Assembly: GCA_031200235.1 (NCBI GenBank)
Contig: CP133595.1
Location: forward strand, 1,322,877 to 1,386,876
DNA: 64,000 nt
From: Cuniculiplasma divulgatum
GTDB lineage: Archaea; Thermoplasmatota; Thermoplasmata; Thermoplasmatales; Thermoplasmataceae
Reading direction: 5' to 3'
In this document: positions 24,906 through 33,690 of the stretch, piece by piece
Position numbering within the stretch: the first letter of the stretch is position 1
Layout: each line of letters starts with the position of its first letter
Program-made: the position numbers and the translations under genes
Notes under the pieces: model-generated
What the model was told of the DNA's origin: nothing
Seen by the model: the letters and a program-made list of their open reading frames with translations, nothing else
The model's database searches: none

Positions 24906-25418
24906 ATGTTCAGCAAGATAAATGTGTCATTAAACTCAGAACTAAGGAAGCGCTATGGCCTCAGATCCTTTGCAGTATCAAAGGGGGATATAGTCAAGAT
25001 CAAGTCAGGCTCAAGGAAAGGTGAAGGTGGCAAGGTCATAGGAATCGACCATGTCTCGGGCAGAATCTCAGTTGAGGGAATAACCATCGCAAAGGCAGAT
25101 GGCAAACAGAAGGAATTCTACATGGATGCAAGCAACCTCATAATAACCAGGCTTGACCTTTCCCGGCAGGAAAGACTTTCCAGGATAAGGAAGATAGCTG
25201 AATTGAAGAAAATCTCCATAGTGGAACCAACACCTGAAGAGCTGGCGCCTCCTGAGGAGGAGAAAGCAGAGCCCGTTGAAGCAGAACAGGAGGGTTCAGA
25301 GGAGACCACACCTGCAGAAGCCCAAATTGAGGAGCAGGAAAGCGCAGATGAGCCTGCCAGTGACAATGATGAATCACCAGAAGATCTGGATGAGGAGGAA
25401 GATAAAGATGATCAATAA
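24906..25418 (+). CDS. rpl24: Large-subunit ribosomal protein uL24 with long acidic tail
   Basis: Assembly-initiating protein. The first 115 residues are ordinary archaeal L24: LRKRYGLRSFAVSKGDIVKIK with the KOW motif SGSRKGEGGKVIGIDH. Residues from about 110 to 170 form an unusual tail made almost only of Glu, Asp, Pro, Ala, Ser and Thr (EELAPPEEEKAEP ... DLDEEEDKDDQ), where archaeal L24 normally ends near 120. The tail is intact to the rps4e overlap. A ribosome-associated disordered acidic tail is the simplest reading. Confidence 0.95.
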   Translation: MFSKINVSLNSELRKRYGLRSFAVSKGDIVKIKSGSRKGEGGKVIGIDHVSGRISVEGITIAKADGKQKEFYMDASNLIITRLDLSRQERLSRIRKIAELKKISIVEPTPEELAPPEEEKAEPVEAEQEGSEETTPAEAQIEEQESADEPASDNDESPEDLDEEEDKDDQ

Positions 25419-26115
25419 AACCAAGAGACTCATGGTATCACGATCCGTTAAGATAGCCAGGAAGGAACACTTCTGGGCTGCAACCCCCACAAGCGGAAGG
25501 CACAGCAAGGAGGATTCAGTGCCGCTGCTTATCGTGATGAGGGACTATCTTAAACACGGTGACAAGGAAAGAGAAATCACCAGAATGCTGAACAACGGCC
25601 TGGTGAAGGTGGATGGGAAGGTAGTGAAAAACAGGAGAACCGCGCTTGGGTTCCTGGATGTGATATCCATAGATTCCCTGAAGCTGTACTACAGGATACT
25701 GTTTGACAACAAGGGAAGGCTTATCGTACTCCCGGAAGACGAGAAGAACAGCACCCTTAAACCAAAGAAGGTAACAAACAAGATTACTGTCACCGGCGGG
25801 AAGACTCAACTGGTCTTCAATGACGGCGAGAACCTGATAACAGAAGAGAAGGGCATATCAACAGGAGACGTGGTTCTTATGAAACTCCCCGAAAAGAAGA
25901 TTGACCAGGTTCTCAAGATGCAACCCGGGAACAAGGCCTTCCTCACCGGAGGAGAGCACGTGGGTTCCATAGGCACCATTAAGAAGATTGAGATAAAGGA
26001 ATCCTCGGGAAAGAACCTTATTCATTTCGAGGAGGGCTTTACCACCGTATCGGACTACGCGTTCGTTGTTGGAAGTCCAAAGTACACTTTCCATCTACCT
26101 GGAGGTGAGCAGTAA
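25408..26115 (+). CDS. rps4e: Small-subunit ribosomal protein eS4
   Basis: Archaeal/eukaryotic S4e with S4-like and KOW domains, 235 residues. Recognised from the N-terminal MVSRSVKIARKEHFWAATPTSGRH and SVPLLIVMRDYLKHGD segments and a C-terminal KOW region FLTGGEHVGSIGTIKKIE. The start is ATG at 25408, which overlaps the rpl24 end by 11 nt with GAGGAGG about 12 nt upstream; a longer frame from 25276 lies inside the L24 acidic tail and is rejected. The stop overlaps the rpl5 ATG. Confidence 0.96.
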   Translation: MINKTKRLMVSRSVKIARKEHFWAATPTSGRHSKEDSVPLLIVMRDYLKHGDKEREITRMLNNGLVKVDGKVVKNRRTALGFLDVISIDSLKLYYRILFDNKGRLIVLPEDEKNSTLKPKKVTNKITVTGGKTQLVFNDGENLITEEKGISTGDVVLMKLPEKKIDQVLKMQPGNKAFLTGGEHVGSIGTIKKIEIKESSGKNLIHFEEGFTTVSDYAFVVGSPKYTFHLPGGEQ

Positions 26116-26663
26116 TGCCGAGAAAGAAGCAGGAAGTTACTGCTGAAACTGTAAATGAGATGCGTCAGGTCGTACTGGACAAGGTAGTTGTAAACATCGG
26201 TGCAGGCGCAGCAGGAGAAAGACTCAACAAGGCCGCAAGAGTGGTCGAGATGCTCACGAAGCACAAGCCTGTTTTCACCACTGCAAAGAAGACAGTCAGA
26301 GATTTCAACATAAGAAAAGGTCTCCAGATAGGCACAAAGGTGACCCTGAGGAAGAAGGATGCAGAAGATTTCCTCAAGCGTGCACTCTATGCCAGGGATT
26401 TCAAAATCCAGAGCTATTCGTTTGATCAGCAGGGAAATGCATACTTCGGAATTCCAGATTATACAGAATTCGAGGGCATGAAATATGATCCTGAGATCGG
26501 GATATTCGGCCTGGATGTCGCAGTAGTGCTCAAGAGAAAGGGTGGTTACAGGGTCCGAAGAAGGAGAATCGAATCCAAGGGCCTGCCAGCTACAATGAAG
26601 ATTTCTAAGGAAGAATCAATGAAGTTCCTAGAGGAAAACTTCAAGGTCAATATTATAAGGTGA
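26115..26663 (+). CDS. rpl5: Large-subunit ribosomal protein uL5
   Basis: 5S-rRNA-binding protein of 182 residues. The archaeal L5 pattern shows in [37 protein letters not shown] and [19 protein letters not shown]. It begins at TAATG with rps4e. Its 5S partner gene is also in this window, at 54281-54397, on the opposite strand and far away. Confidence 0.96.
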   Translation: MPRKKQEVTAETVNEMRQVVLDKVVVNIGAGAAGERLNKAARVVEMLTKHKPVFTTAKKTVRDFNIRKGLQIGTKVTLRKKDAEDFLKRALYARDFKIQSYSFDQQGNAYFGIPDYTEFEGMKYDPEIGIFGLDVAVVLKRKGGYRVRRRRIESKGLPATMKISKEESMKFLEENFKVNIIR

Positions 26664-26667
26664 TCAA

Positions 26668-26829
26668 ATGTCACAGGTAAAACTTGAACCAAAGAGAAAA
26701 TTCGGCCACAAGGAAGGCTGCGTAAGATGCGGCAGAAAGAGGGGCATGGTCAGAAGGTACGGTCTGAGACTGTGCAGGCAGTGCTTCAGGGAAACAGCCC
26801 CGTCGCTGGGCTTCAGGAAGTACAGTTGA
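26668..26829 (+). CDS. rps14: Small-subunit ribosomal protein uS14, zinc-binding form
   Basis: A short gene of 53 residues between rpl5 and rps8. It reads [19 protein letters not shown] then [10 protein letters not shown], giving the four cysteines of the zinc-binding S14. It starts at ATG 26668 four nt after the rpl5 stop and ends 9 nt before rps8. Confidence 0.95.
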   Translation: MSQVKLEPKRKFGHKEGCVRCGRKRGMVRRYGLRLCRQCFRETAPSLGFRKYS

Positions 26830-26838
26830 GGTGAATTA

Positions 26839-27228
26839 ATGAGACACGATCCGCTTAATGATATAATTAACAGCATAAAGAACGCATCCAGAATTGGGAA
26901 GAGAGAGATAGAGGCAGAACCGGCAGCAAACCTTATCGGGAGGGTGCTGAAGGTTATGCAGGATTACAACTACCTGAAGAGCTTCGAGGTAGTGGATGAG
27001 AATCGGGGCGGCAAGCTGAAGATAGTTCTCAGCAACACCATAAACAACTGTGGTGTGATAAAGCCGAGACTGCCCGTGAAGAAAGCCAATCTCGACAAGT
27101 ATGAGGCAAGGTATCTTCCTGCACAGGACTTTGGCATTCTCATACTGACCACAACAAAGGGTGTAATGAGTCACATAGAAGCAAGGGAACAGGGTCTTGG
27201 AGGAAAGCTCCTGGCTTATGTTTATTGA
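26839..27228 (+). CDS. rps8: Small-subunit ribosomal protein uS8
   Basis: Central-domain rRNA-binding protein, 129 residues. Recognised from DPLNDIINSIKNASRIGKREI and the C-terminal GILILTTTKGVMSHIEAREQGLGG. GAGGTGA is 5 nt before the ATG. It follows rps14 by 9 nt and precedes rpl6 by 12 nt. Confidence 0.96.
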   Translation: MRHDPLNDIINSIKNASRIGKREIEAEPAANLIGRVLKVMQDYNYLKSFEVVDENRGGKLKIVLSNTINNCGVIKPRLPVKKANLDKYEARYLPAQDFGILILTTTKGVMSHIEAREQGLGGKLLAYVY

Positions 27229-27240
27229 GGTGTTTGAAAG

Positions 27241-27771
27241 ATGATAGAATGGAAGGAAACGTGGACATATGAGATTCCATCCGGCGTTACCCTTTCTCTC
27301 AAGGACGGGGATATATCGGTCAAGGGCAAGCTTGGCGAGACCAGGCGCGTGTTCAGGGACAATTACGTTCGAGTAGAAAGCGAAGGGAAGAAGGTAAGGA
27401 TACTCATCAGCAAGGACAACAGGAGGAACAGAGGTATCTCAGGAACATGGGCCTCAGAGATAAAGAATATGGCAACCGGAGTGCTGAATGGCTTTGAGTA
27501 TGAGATGAAGATAGACTACACCCATTTTCCAATGAGGGTTTCAGTTAAGGGAAACAGCGTACTCATTGAGAATTTCCTGGGCGAGAGATCCCCAAGGACG
27601 GCGCTTATAATGGGCAACACCAAAGTAAGCGTGAAAGGTGACAGGGTTTTCATAAACGGCATTGACAAAAGGGACCTGGGCCACACTGCTGCAAACATTG
27701 AGAAGGCAACCATGATAAAGGGATTCGATCTGAGGGTATTCCAGGACGGAATATACCTTCTCAAGGAGTGA
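27241..27771 (+). CDS. rpl6: Large-subunit ribosomal protein uL6
   Basis: Factor-binding-site protein of 176 residues made of two related domains. Recognised from YEIPSGVTLSLKDGDISVKG, the YTHFPMRVSVKG segment and the C-terminal NIEKATMIKGFDLRVFQDGIY. A GAGGTG site lies 9 nt before the ATG. rpl32e follows after 6 nt. Confidence 0.96.
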   Translation: MIEWKETWTYEIPSGVTLSLKDGDISVKGKLGETRRVFRDNYVRVESEGKKVRILISKDNRRNRGISGTWASEIKNMATGVLNGFEYEMKIDYTHFPMRVSVKGNSVLIENFLGERSPRTALIMGNTKVSVKGDRVFINGIDKRDLGHTAANIEKATMIKGFDLRVFQDGIYLLKE

Positions 27772-27777
27772 TGATGT

Positions 27778-28185
27778 ATGAGTAACATTAAACCTAAACT
27801 CACAGAAACTGAAAAAAAGATGCTGAAGAGGAAGAACCGGGATGCCATGAGAAGAGTTGAGTTCAGGCGCCAGGAGTGGTTCAGATACAAGAAGCTTGGC
27901 GATTCCTGGAGAAAACCCAGAGGAAAGCATTCAAAGCAGAGAGAACACCAGGCCAGAAGGCCACCGGTTGTTGACGCAGGATTCAGGACAGCAGCCTCCG
28001 TAAGGGGCCTGCATCCATCAGGCTTCAGGGAACAGATGGTCTACACACCATCAGATCTGGAGAAGCTTGACCCCATGCGTGAAGCAGCGAGGATCGGGGC
28101 ATCAGTCGGATCAAGGAAGAGAGAAATGATAGAGGAAAAGGCTGCAGAGCTGAACATAAGAGTACTCAACCCGGAGGTGGAGTAA
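27778..28185 (+). CDS. rpl32e: Large-subunit ribosomal protein eL32
   Basis: Archaeal/eukaryotic L32e of 135 residues. Diagnostic segments are [21 protein letters not shown] and [20 protein letters not shown], then [11 protein letters not shown]. One nt separates its stop from the rpl19e ATG. Confidence 0.96.
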   Translation: MSNIKPKLTETEKKMLKRKNRDAMRRVEFRRQEWFRYKKLGDSWRKPRGKHSKQREHQARRPPVVDAGFRTAASVRGLHPSGFREQMVYTPSDLEKLDPMREAARIGASVGSRKREMIEEKAAELNIRVLNPEVE

Positions 28186-28186
28186 C

Positions 28187-28642
28187 ATGAAATTGAACAC
28201 AGCCAGAAGACTGGCAGCAGATGAATTCAAATCCGGGCTATCAAGGGTATGGGTTGACACCAACAGCATAGACCAGGTCATGGAAGCAGCATCAAGGCAG
28301 GATATAAGGGACCTCATAAGGAGAAACGTAATCCAGGTGAAGCAGAAGAAAGGAAATTCAAATGCACGCCTGAAGAAGAGGGTAGTCCAGAGGTCAAAGG
28401 AACGAAGAAGAGGGCCTGGTTCAATCAAGGGAACAAAATATGCAAGATTCCCAAGAAAGGACAGATGGATTAAAACCATCAGGGCACTCAGGGACGAACT
28501 CAGGACAATGAAGAAGGACAACAGGATTGATGCCAAGACATTCAGGAAGTTCTACGTCCAGGTGAAGGGCGGGAACATACATTCAAGGGCTCAGCTGGTG
28601 CAGCACATGAAGTCCTCGGGTTATCTGGGTGATCAGAAATGA
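28187..28642 (+). CDS. rpl19e: Large-subunit ribosomal protein eL19
   Basis: Archaeal/eukaryotic L19e of 151 residues with a highly basic central helix. Recognised from TARRLAADEFKSGLSRVWVD, IRDLIRRNVIQVKQKKGNS and RRRGPGSIKGTKYARFPRKD. It overlaps rpl18 by ATGA. Confidence 0.96.
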   Translation: MKLNTARRLAADEFKSGLSRVWVDTNSIDQVMEAASRQDIRDLIRRNVIQVKQKKGNSNARLKKRVVQRSKERRRGPGSIKGTKYARFPRKDRWIKTIRALRDELRTMKKDNRIDAKTFRKFYVQVKGGNIHSRAQLVQHMKSSGYLGDQK

Positions 28643-29127
28643 TGTACAGTGTGATGAAAAGAAGGAGAGAGGGAGTTACAAACTACCACAAAAGACTGAA
28701 GCTCCTGATGTCCGGTCTTCCAAGACTGGTGGTCAGGCCATCAAATAAGGGCATGACAGCGCAGCTTGTGAATTACTCGGAGGGAGGAGACGTTGTCATT
28801 GCTACTGTCACCGAAAAGTCACTGAAAAAGCTGGGACTGGAAGTTGACGGGAACAGCGTTCCGGTATCATACCTGGTTGGATATGCACTTGGGCTGAAAT
28901 GCAAGAAGAAGAAAGTAAAGAATGCAATACTGGATTCTGGGCGATACAACATAATCAAAGGCGGAAGAATTTCAGCTGTTCTGAAAGGCGTGGTTGATGC
29001 CGGGGTCAAGGTGCCCCATGAAGCATCCGTGTTCCCCAAGAAGGACAGGCTGAGCGGGAAGCACCTCAAAAACGGTGCAGCAATAAAGATTGACGAAATG
29101 AAGAAATTACTGGAGGAAAAGATATGA
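28639..29127 (+). CDS. rpl18: Large-subunit ribosomal protein uL18
   Basis: 5S-rRNA-binding protein of 162 residues. Recognised from KRRREGVTNYHKRLKLLMSG, LPRLVVRPSNKGMTAQLVNY and the late VPHEASVFPKKDRLSGKHLK. Two adjacent ATGs open the frame; the first overlaps the rpl19e stop. It overlaps rps5 by ATGA. Confidence 0.96.
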   Translation: MMYSVMKRRREGVTNYHKRLKLLMSGLPRLVVRPSNKGMTAQLVNYSEGGDVVIATVTEKSLKKLGLEVDGNSVPVSYLVGYALGLKCKKKKVKNAILDSGRYNIIKGGRISAVLKGVVDAGVKVPHEASVFPKKDRLSGKHLKNGAAIKIDEMKKLLEEKI

Positions 29128-29792
29128 GCGAGGAAACCTGGATACCAACCACACAGCTGGGAAAGATGGTTGCATCCGGACAGATTAAAACCATGTCAGA
29201 GGCGCTGAGGACAAAACTGCCCCTGAAGGAATACCAGATAGTGGATTACCTGCTTCCGGAGATAAAGGACGAGGTCATAGACATAGAGCGGGCACAGAGG
29301 ATGACTGACTCAGGTCGTCGAATGAATTACTCCGTTACTGCAGTCGTGGGAAACGAGGACGGATTCATAGGCCTCGGCCGGGGGAAGGCAAAGGAGGCTG
29401 CTCCTGCCATAAGGAAAGCAATTAACAATGCCAAGTTAAACATAATGGAAATCCGCAGGGGATGCGGTTCATGGGAATGCGGATGCGGACGTGCACATTC
29501 CCTGCCGTTCCTGGTAAAGGGAAAGTCAGGATCAGTTGAGGTAACACTCAAGCCTGCACCGCAGGGTGTTGGAAGGGCAGTGGGCGATATTGCCAAGATA
29601 GTACTTAGAATGGCGGGAATTGAAGATGCATGGGGTTTCGCCGATGGGCACACAAAGACAACGGTCAATTACGCCCTGGCGGCCTTTGACGCAATGAGGC
29701 AGACATCAAAGATGAAGGTCAATCAGTCTCTGAAGATCAGTACGCCTATTTACGTGGGGAGTGTAGCAAATGCTGGCAGTAATAAGGATTAG
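29124..29792 (+). CDS. rps5: Small-subunit ribosomal protein uS5
   Basis: Decoding-fidelity protein of 222 residues. The S5 core reads NYSVTAVVGNEDGFIGLGRG, and the archaeal cysteine-bearing RRGCGSWECGCGRAHSLPF follows; the C-terminal domain includes AAFDAMRQTSKMK. The last 23 nt overlap rpl30 in another frame. Confidence 0.97.
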   Translation: MSEETWIPTTQLGKMVASGQIKTMSEALRTKLPLKEYQIVDYLLPEIKDEVIDIERAQRMTDSGRRMNYSVTAVVGNEDGFIGLGRGKAKEAAPAIRKAINNAKLNIMEIRRGCGSWECGCGRAHSLPFLVKGKSGSVEVTLKPAPQGVGRAVGDIAKIVLRMAGIEDAWGFADGHTKTTVNYALAAFDAMRQTSKMKVNQSLKISTPIYVGSVANAGSNKD

Positions 29793-30261
29793 AGGAACAA
29801 CGGGCATAAGGCCGGCAGCAGCAAAAACTGCCGAACTCATGAGGCTGAACAGGATCAACCATATGGTCCTTGTTGAAGATAACGATGTGAACAGGGGCAT
29901 GCTGCAGAAAGTCAAGGACTATGTTACCTGGGGTGAAGTTGATGATGCAACTGTGGAGATGATTCTTAAATACAGGGCTCAGCTCAAGGGCCACAACCCT
30001 TTGATGGAAGAAGAGCTGAAGGATATCTCAGGTTACGAGACGTTTAAGGACCTCGCATCTGCAATAAACCAGGGGAAAATCAAATTCAAGGATATCCGTG
30101 ACATTGTCCCGGTGGTAAGGCTTAACCCTCCCAAGGGAGGATACGAGGCTGTCAGGAAACCTGTTGGACAGGGTGGATCTGCAGGTTACAGGGGCAAGGA
30201 TATCAACAGGCTTATCCTGGCCATGCTGAAATCAGGAGTTGATCTAAATGGTAAGAACTAG
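29770..30261 (+). CDS. rpl30: Large-subunit ribosomal protein uL30
   Basis: 163-residue archaeal form of L30, longer than the bacterial one. It starts LAVIRIRGTTGIRPAAAKTA and includes NRINHMVLVEDNDVNRGMLQ and FRLNPPKGG-like VRLNPPKGGYE. It overlaps rps5 by 23 nt and rpl15 by 14 nt, consistent with coupled translation. Confidence 0.96.
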   Translation: MLAVIRIRGTTGIRPAAAKTAELMRLNRINHMVLVEDNDVNRGMLQKVKDYVTWGEVDDATVEMILKYRAQLKGHNPLMEEELKDISGYETFKDLASAINQGKIKFKDIRDIVPVVRLNPPKGGYEAVRKPVGQGGSAGYRGKDINRLILAMLKSGVDLNGKN

Positions 30262-30688
30262 GACAAAGAAACTGAGAGGCGGACATTACGGTCGTGGAAT
30301 GAAATCCGGCCGTGGAAAAGGTAAGAAAGGCGGCTCCGGGATGGCAGGACTTGGCAAGCACAGATGGGTCTGGCTCCTGAAGAACGACAGGGACCATTTC
30401 GGTGTCCATGGATTCACAAGCCACCATCAGGGCAATATAGAAATACCTTTGACACTCAATCAGCTCGATGCAAATCTGAACAGTTTCAGATCACAGGGAT
30501 TTGCAAAGGAAGAAGGTGGAAAACTGGTCGTGGATCTAGGCGCGGCTGGTTATACCAAGCTTCTGGGATCTGGGGACTTCAGGATTAAATCTACCATAAG
30601 AGTCGGCAAGGTAACCGAAAAAGCATTAAGCAAGCTTTCATCTCAGGGCATTACGGTAGAGACTGATGGCGGACATTCAGAGGAATAA
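30248..30688 (+). CDS. rpl15: Large-subunit ribosomal protein uL15
   Basis: 146-residue protein with the Gly-Arg-rich start typical of L15: TRTKKLRGGHYGRGMKSGRG then KGKKGGSGMAGLGKHRW. It ends with TVETDGGHSEE. Its last 23 nt overlap the start of secY, the usual archaeal neighbour. Confidence 0.96.
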   Translation: MVRTRTKKLRGGHYGRGMKSGRGKGKKGGSGMAGLGKHRWVWLLKNDRDHFGVHGFTSHHQGNIEIPLTLNQLDANLNSFRSQGFAKEEGGKLVVDLGAAGYTKLLGSGDFRIKSTIRVGKVTEKALSKLSSQGITVETDGGHSEE

Positions 30689-32426
30689 AGGCGTAGCAAT
30701 ACCCGTTATTGCGGTATACGCCATAGTTGTTGCAGCATTTGGCGAGCTTGACCATTACGGTCCTCTGAAGTTATTCGTAGTGGCGCTACTGGTGGCGCCG
30801 GTATTTTTCATTTCGTATCTTATTTTCAGCTATGCTGGGCCAAAGCAAAGTAAACTGTACGGCCTTGAGTATCTTACTTCAAAGCTGCCCGCAGTGAAGA
30901 AGGCCAAGGGTCACGTGCAGTTCAAATACAAGCTGCTGTGGACAGTTGCAGTGGTGCTCCTGTATTTTGCCCTCACGAACATCTACGTGTATGGGCTTAA
31001 CACCACCCAGTCTGTGGACGTGTTCGCCTCCTTCAGGGCCATATTCGCAGGCGCTGAAGGTTCTCTTATGGACCTGGGAATAGGCCCAATAGTTACCGCC
31101 AGCATAGTCATGCAGCTCTTCGCAGGAGCAAAGATTTTCAACATAGATCTTCAGGATTCATCTGATAAGGCAATATACCAGGGTGTCCAGAAGCTCCTTG
31201 TAATAGTGATGATATTTGTTGAAGCAATTCCTCAGGCCTTCGGTTATCTGGTGCCGGATACTGCCCTTGTGAACTCACTGGCAGCATTTGCTCCCGGATA
31301 CGGGCATTTTCTTGCACAGACAATCATAGTCGGACAGCTTTTCTTCGGTTCCTACCTGGTATTCCTCATGGATGAAGTTGTCTCCAAATACGGCATAGGA
31401 TCGGGAATATCACTGTTCATAGCGGCAGGGGTTTCGCAGCAGCTCGTCACAGGAACAATAAACTGGCTGCCTTCCACCCTGACCTCATCACTTTCACTGA
31501 CAAATCCACCGGCAGGGGCTATCCCGAAACTTCTTTACATAATCACGCACGCAAGCTCAGGATATCTCATATCCACAGGTATACCACAGATACTCTTCGA
31601 GCCTCCAAACCCCATAGTTGCTCTGCTGGGGACTCTGCTCATATTCTTCATAGTTGCGTATTTCCAGAGTAGCAAGATTGAACTTCCCATCGCCCATGAA
31701 CGGGTCAGGGGTGCAAGGGGAAGATACCCTCTCCAGCTGCTCTATGCTTCAAATATACCTGTCATACTTGCAACTGCTCTTCTTGCCAATGTATCAATGT
31801 GGACACTGCTGTTCTGGAACAGTCCTGTACTGAGCCATATTCCGCTGCTTGGGCACAATCCACTGCTTGGAGCTTATCCTTCTGCAGCACAGGTCACTGC
31901 TCTGAATATCTCCCAGACCACTCCTACCGGAGGTCTGGCATTTTACCTGTTTTCGCCAAACGGGCTTTCAGACTGGCTGTTTCCCATACTTCAGCCGGGT
32001 ACCGCACAGAGCGTGCTGTTCGGGCACACCGCGTGGCAGGAAGGAATTCACGTCCTGGTGTTCCTTGGTTTCATGATCATAGCAAGCGTGATCTTTGCAA
32101 AGTTCTGGATTGAAACAACCAATATGGGGCCATCCGCTGTTGCAAAGCAGATAATGTCCAGTGGTATGCAGATTCCAGGATTCAGGCGTGATCCCAAGGT
32201 CATAGAGCGGGTTTTGAAGAAATATATCCCAGCAATAACCGTTTTCAGCGGTGCTGTGGTGGGGTTACTTGCTGCAGGAGCCAATCTCATAGGGACGGTG
32301 GGGGATACCAGCGGTACAGGCCTTCTGCTGGCCGTAGGCATAGTTATACAGTTCTATGAGGCCATGGGCAGGGAACAGTTGATGGAGATGCATCCAGTCA
32401 TCAGGCAGTTCTTCGTGGGTGGTTAA
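30666..32426 (+). CDS. secY: Protein translocase subunit SecY with extra N-terminal helices
   Basis: Pore-forming subunit of the Sec translocon. The common core begins at about residue 73 with SKLPAVKKAKGHVQFKYKLL and includes GSYLVFLMDEVVSKYGIGSG and the cytoplasmic loop IELPIAHERVRGARGRYPL. The protein is 586 residues, against about 430-470 in many archaea. Two features explain this: about 70 extra N-terminal residues with two hydrophobic helices (around 9-27 and 31-56), and a long external loop near residues 390-440 (WNSPVLSHIPLLGHNP onward). The ATG at 30666 overlaps rpl15; internal starts would remove the extra helices but no ribosome-binding site favours them. Confidence 0.93.
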   Translation: MADIQRNKGVAIPVIAVYAIVVAAFGELDHYGPLKLFVVALLVAPVFFISYLIFSYAGPKQSKLYGLEYLTSKLPAVKKAKGHVQFKYKLLWTVAVVLLYFALTNIYVYGLNTTQSVDVFASFRAIFAGAEGSLMDLGIGPIVTASIVMQLFAGAKIFNIDLQDSSDKAIYQGVQKLLVIVMIFVEAIPQAFGYLVPDTALVNSLAAFAPGYGHFLAQTIIVGQLFFGSYLVFLMDEVVSKYGIGSGISLFIAAGVSQQLVTGTINWLPSTLTSSLSLTNPPAGAIPKLLYIITHASSGYLISTGIPQILFEPPNPIVALLGTLLIFFIVAYFQSSKIELPIAHERVRGARGRYPLQLLYASNIPVILATALLANVSMWTLLFWNSPVLSHIPLLGHNPLLGAYPSAAQVTALNISQTTPTGGLAFYLFSPNGLSDWLFPILQPGTAQSVLFGHTAWQEGIHVLVFLGFMIIASVIFAKFWIETTNMGPSAVAKQIMSSGMQIPGFRRDPKVIERVLKKYIPAITVFSGAVVGLLAAGANLIGTVGDTSGTGLLLAVGIVIQFYEAMGREQLMEMHPVIRQFFVGG

Positions 32427-32981
32427 TTGAGAGTAGTTATATCCGGTGTTGCGGGAGTTGGCAAATCCACCATTCTCGATATAGTTAAGAGCAGGACAAA
32501 CTACGACATCATCAATTTCGGAACCCTGATGTTTGAAATGGCCAGAAACATAAATTTGGTGAGGGACAGGGACGAACTGAGGAAATTACCTGTAGATACA
32601 CAGATGAACCTGCAGAAAAAGGCTTCAGCGGCTATTGGAAAGATGAATAATGTGATCATTGATACCCACATGACGATAAAGACACCCGACGGATACCTTC
32701 CGGGTCTGCCGGAGTGGGTGCTGAGGGAGCTGAAAGTTGCATCATACTATCTCATTGAGGCCCTGCCTTCACAGATACTCAGCAGGCGACAACACGACAG
32801 CACCAGAAGCCGTGACAGTGATAATGAGGAAGACATCAGGCAGCATCAGGAAGTGAACCGCTACTATGCTGCCTCTTATTCAGTCTATACCGGGGCAACA
32901 ATAACATTCATTCAGAACATTGATGGAAAACCTGACATAGCAGCAGAGAATATAGTCAGGAGATTGATGCCTCATGACTGA
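32427..32981 (+). CDS. adkA: Archaeal adenylate kinase
   Basis: Converts AMP and ATP to two ADP. The 184-residue archaeal-type kinase has a P-loop ISGVAGVGKSTI at 4-15 and a lid-region RRQHDSTRSRDSDNE segment. The start is TTG at 32427, immediately after the secY stop. It overlaps the next gene by 8 nt. Position after secY is conserved in archaea. Confidence 0.93.
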   Translation: MRVVISGVAGVGKSTILDIVKSRTNYDIINFGTLMFEMARNINLVRDRDELRKLPVDTQMNLQKKASAAIGKMNNVIIDTHMTIKTPDGYLPGLPEWVLRELKVASYYLIEALPSQILSRRQHDSTRSRDSDNEEDIRQHQEVNRYYAASYSVYTGATITFIQNIDGKPDIAAENIVRRLMPHD

Positions 32982-33690
32982 GCAGCAGAAGACAACAATG
33001 AACAGGCCCGCTGTTGAAAAAAGCCAGCAGGCAGCCATGGGCAAGATGATGCGGTTCCAGATGATCTACATGATGGTGAGCATAGTCACCCTTATCGTGA
33101 TCTTCAACGGAACAATAAGGAACGATATTGGAGTTGGCATGAGCGTGGTTCTTGTCCCAACCCTGGGATTCCATTACCAGTTGCCCATATTCACCATCAT
33201 AGTTGTGGCAATTTTCATTGGGTTGATAACTTCCATTCCAAGGTATTTCTTCACAGACTGGATTCAGATGGGAAGAATCCAGAACAGGATGAGGGCATTC
33301 AACAAGGTGTATTCCCAGGCCATGAGGTCCCAGCAGAAAGACAAGGTCCAGAAAATGCAGAAAATGAGGATGGAGATGTCCATAGAGCAATCACAGCTCA
33401 GCATGAACCAGATGAAGCCGTTGATGGTCCTGACAATATTCACTTTGCTGCTCTTCGCCTGGATATATTACTTTGTCACAAGGGTGCCATACCAGATTAT
33501 AGCATTCCCATGGGACTATAATGTGAACATAGCAACAGCGCATTTGTGGACATTCCCGTACTGGTTCATAGCAGATATACTTGCCACATCCGCTTTTGGA
33601 TACCTTGCAACAAGTATAATCAAGTACTTTGATTTCAGCCACAAGTTGAGGAAAGCGGAAAAATCGGAACGCTATGAGAGTCACAATTAG
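32974..33690 (+). CDS. DUF106 (Oxa1/YidC/EMC3-like) membrane insertase
   Basis: The 238-residue membrane protein has hydrophobic helices at about 27-48, 62-86, 148-170 and 190-212, with a coiled, basic Met-rich stretch (YSQAMRSQQKDKVQKMQKMR) between the second and third. This is the layout of archaeal DUF106 proteins, the Oxa1-superfamily insertases related to EMC3 and TMCO1, which help place membrane proteins. Its position between adkA and cmk beside secY is the standard archaeal arrangement. It overlaps cmk by 17 nt. Confidence 0.88.
   Translation: MTEQQKTTMNRPAVEKSQQAAMGKMMRFQMIYMMVSIVTLIVIFNGTIRNDIGVGMSVVLVPTLGFHYQLPIFTIIVVAIFIGLITSIPRYFFTDWIQMGRIQNRMRAFNKVYSQAMRSQQKDKVQKMQKMRMEMSIEQSQLSMNQMKPLMVLTIFTLLLFAWIYYFVTRVPYQIIAFPWDYNVNIATAHLWTFPYWFIADILATSAFGYLATSIIKYFDFSHKLRKAEKSERYESHN

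Noticed and set aside
25276..25407. Upstream extension of rps4e
   Set aside because: It lies inside the L24 acidic tail; S4e family members start at the ATG near 25408.
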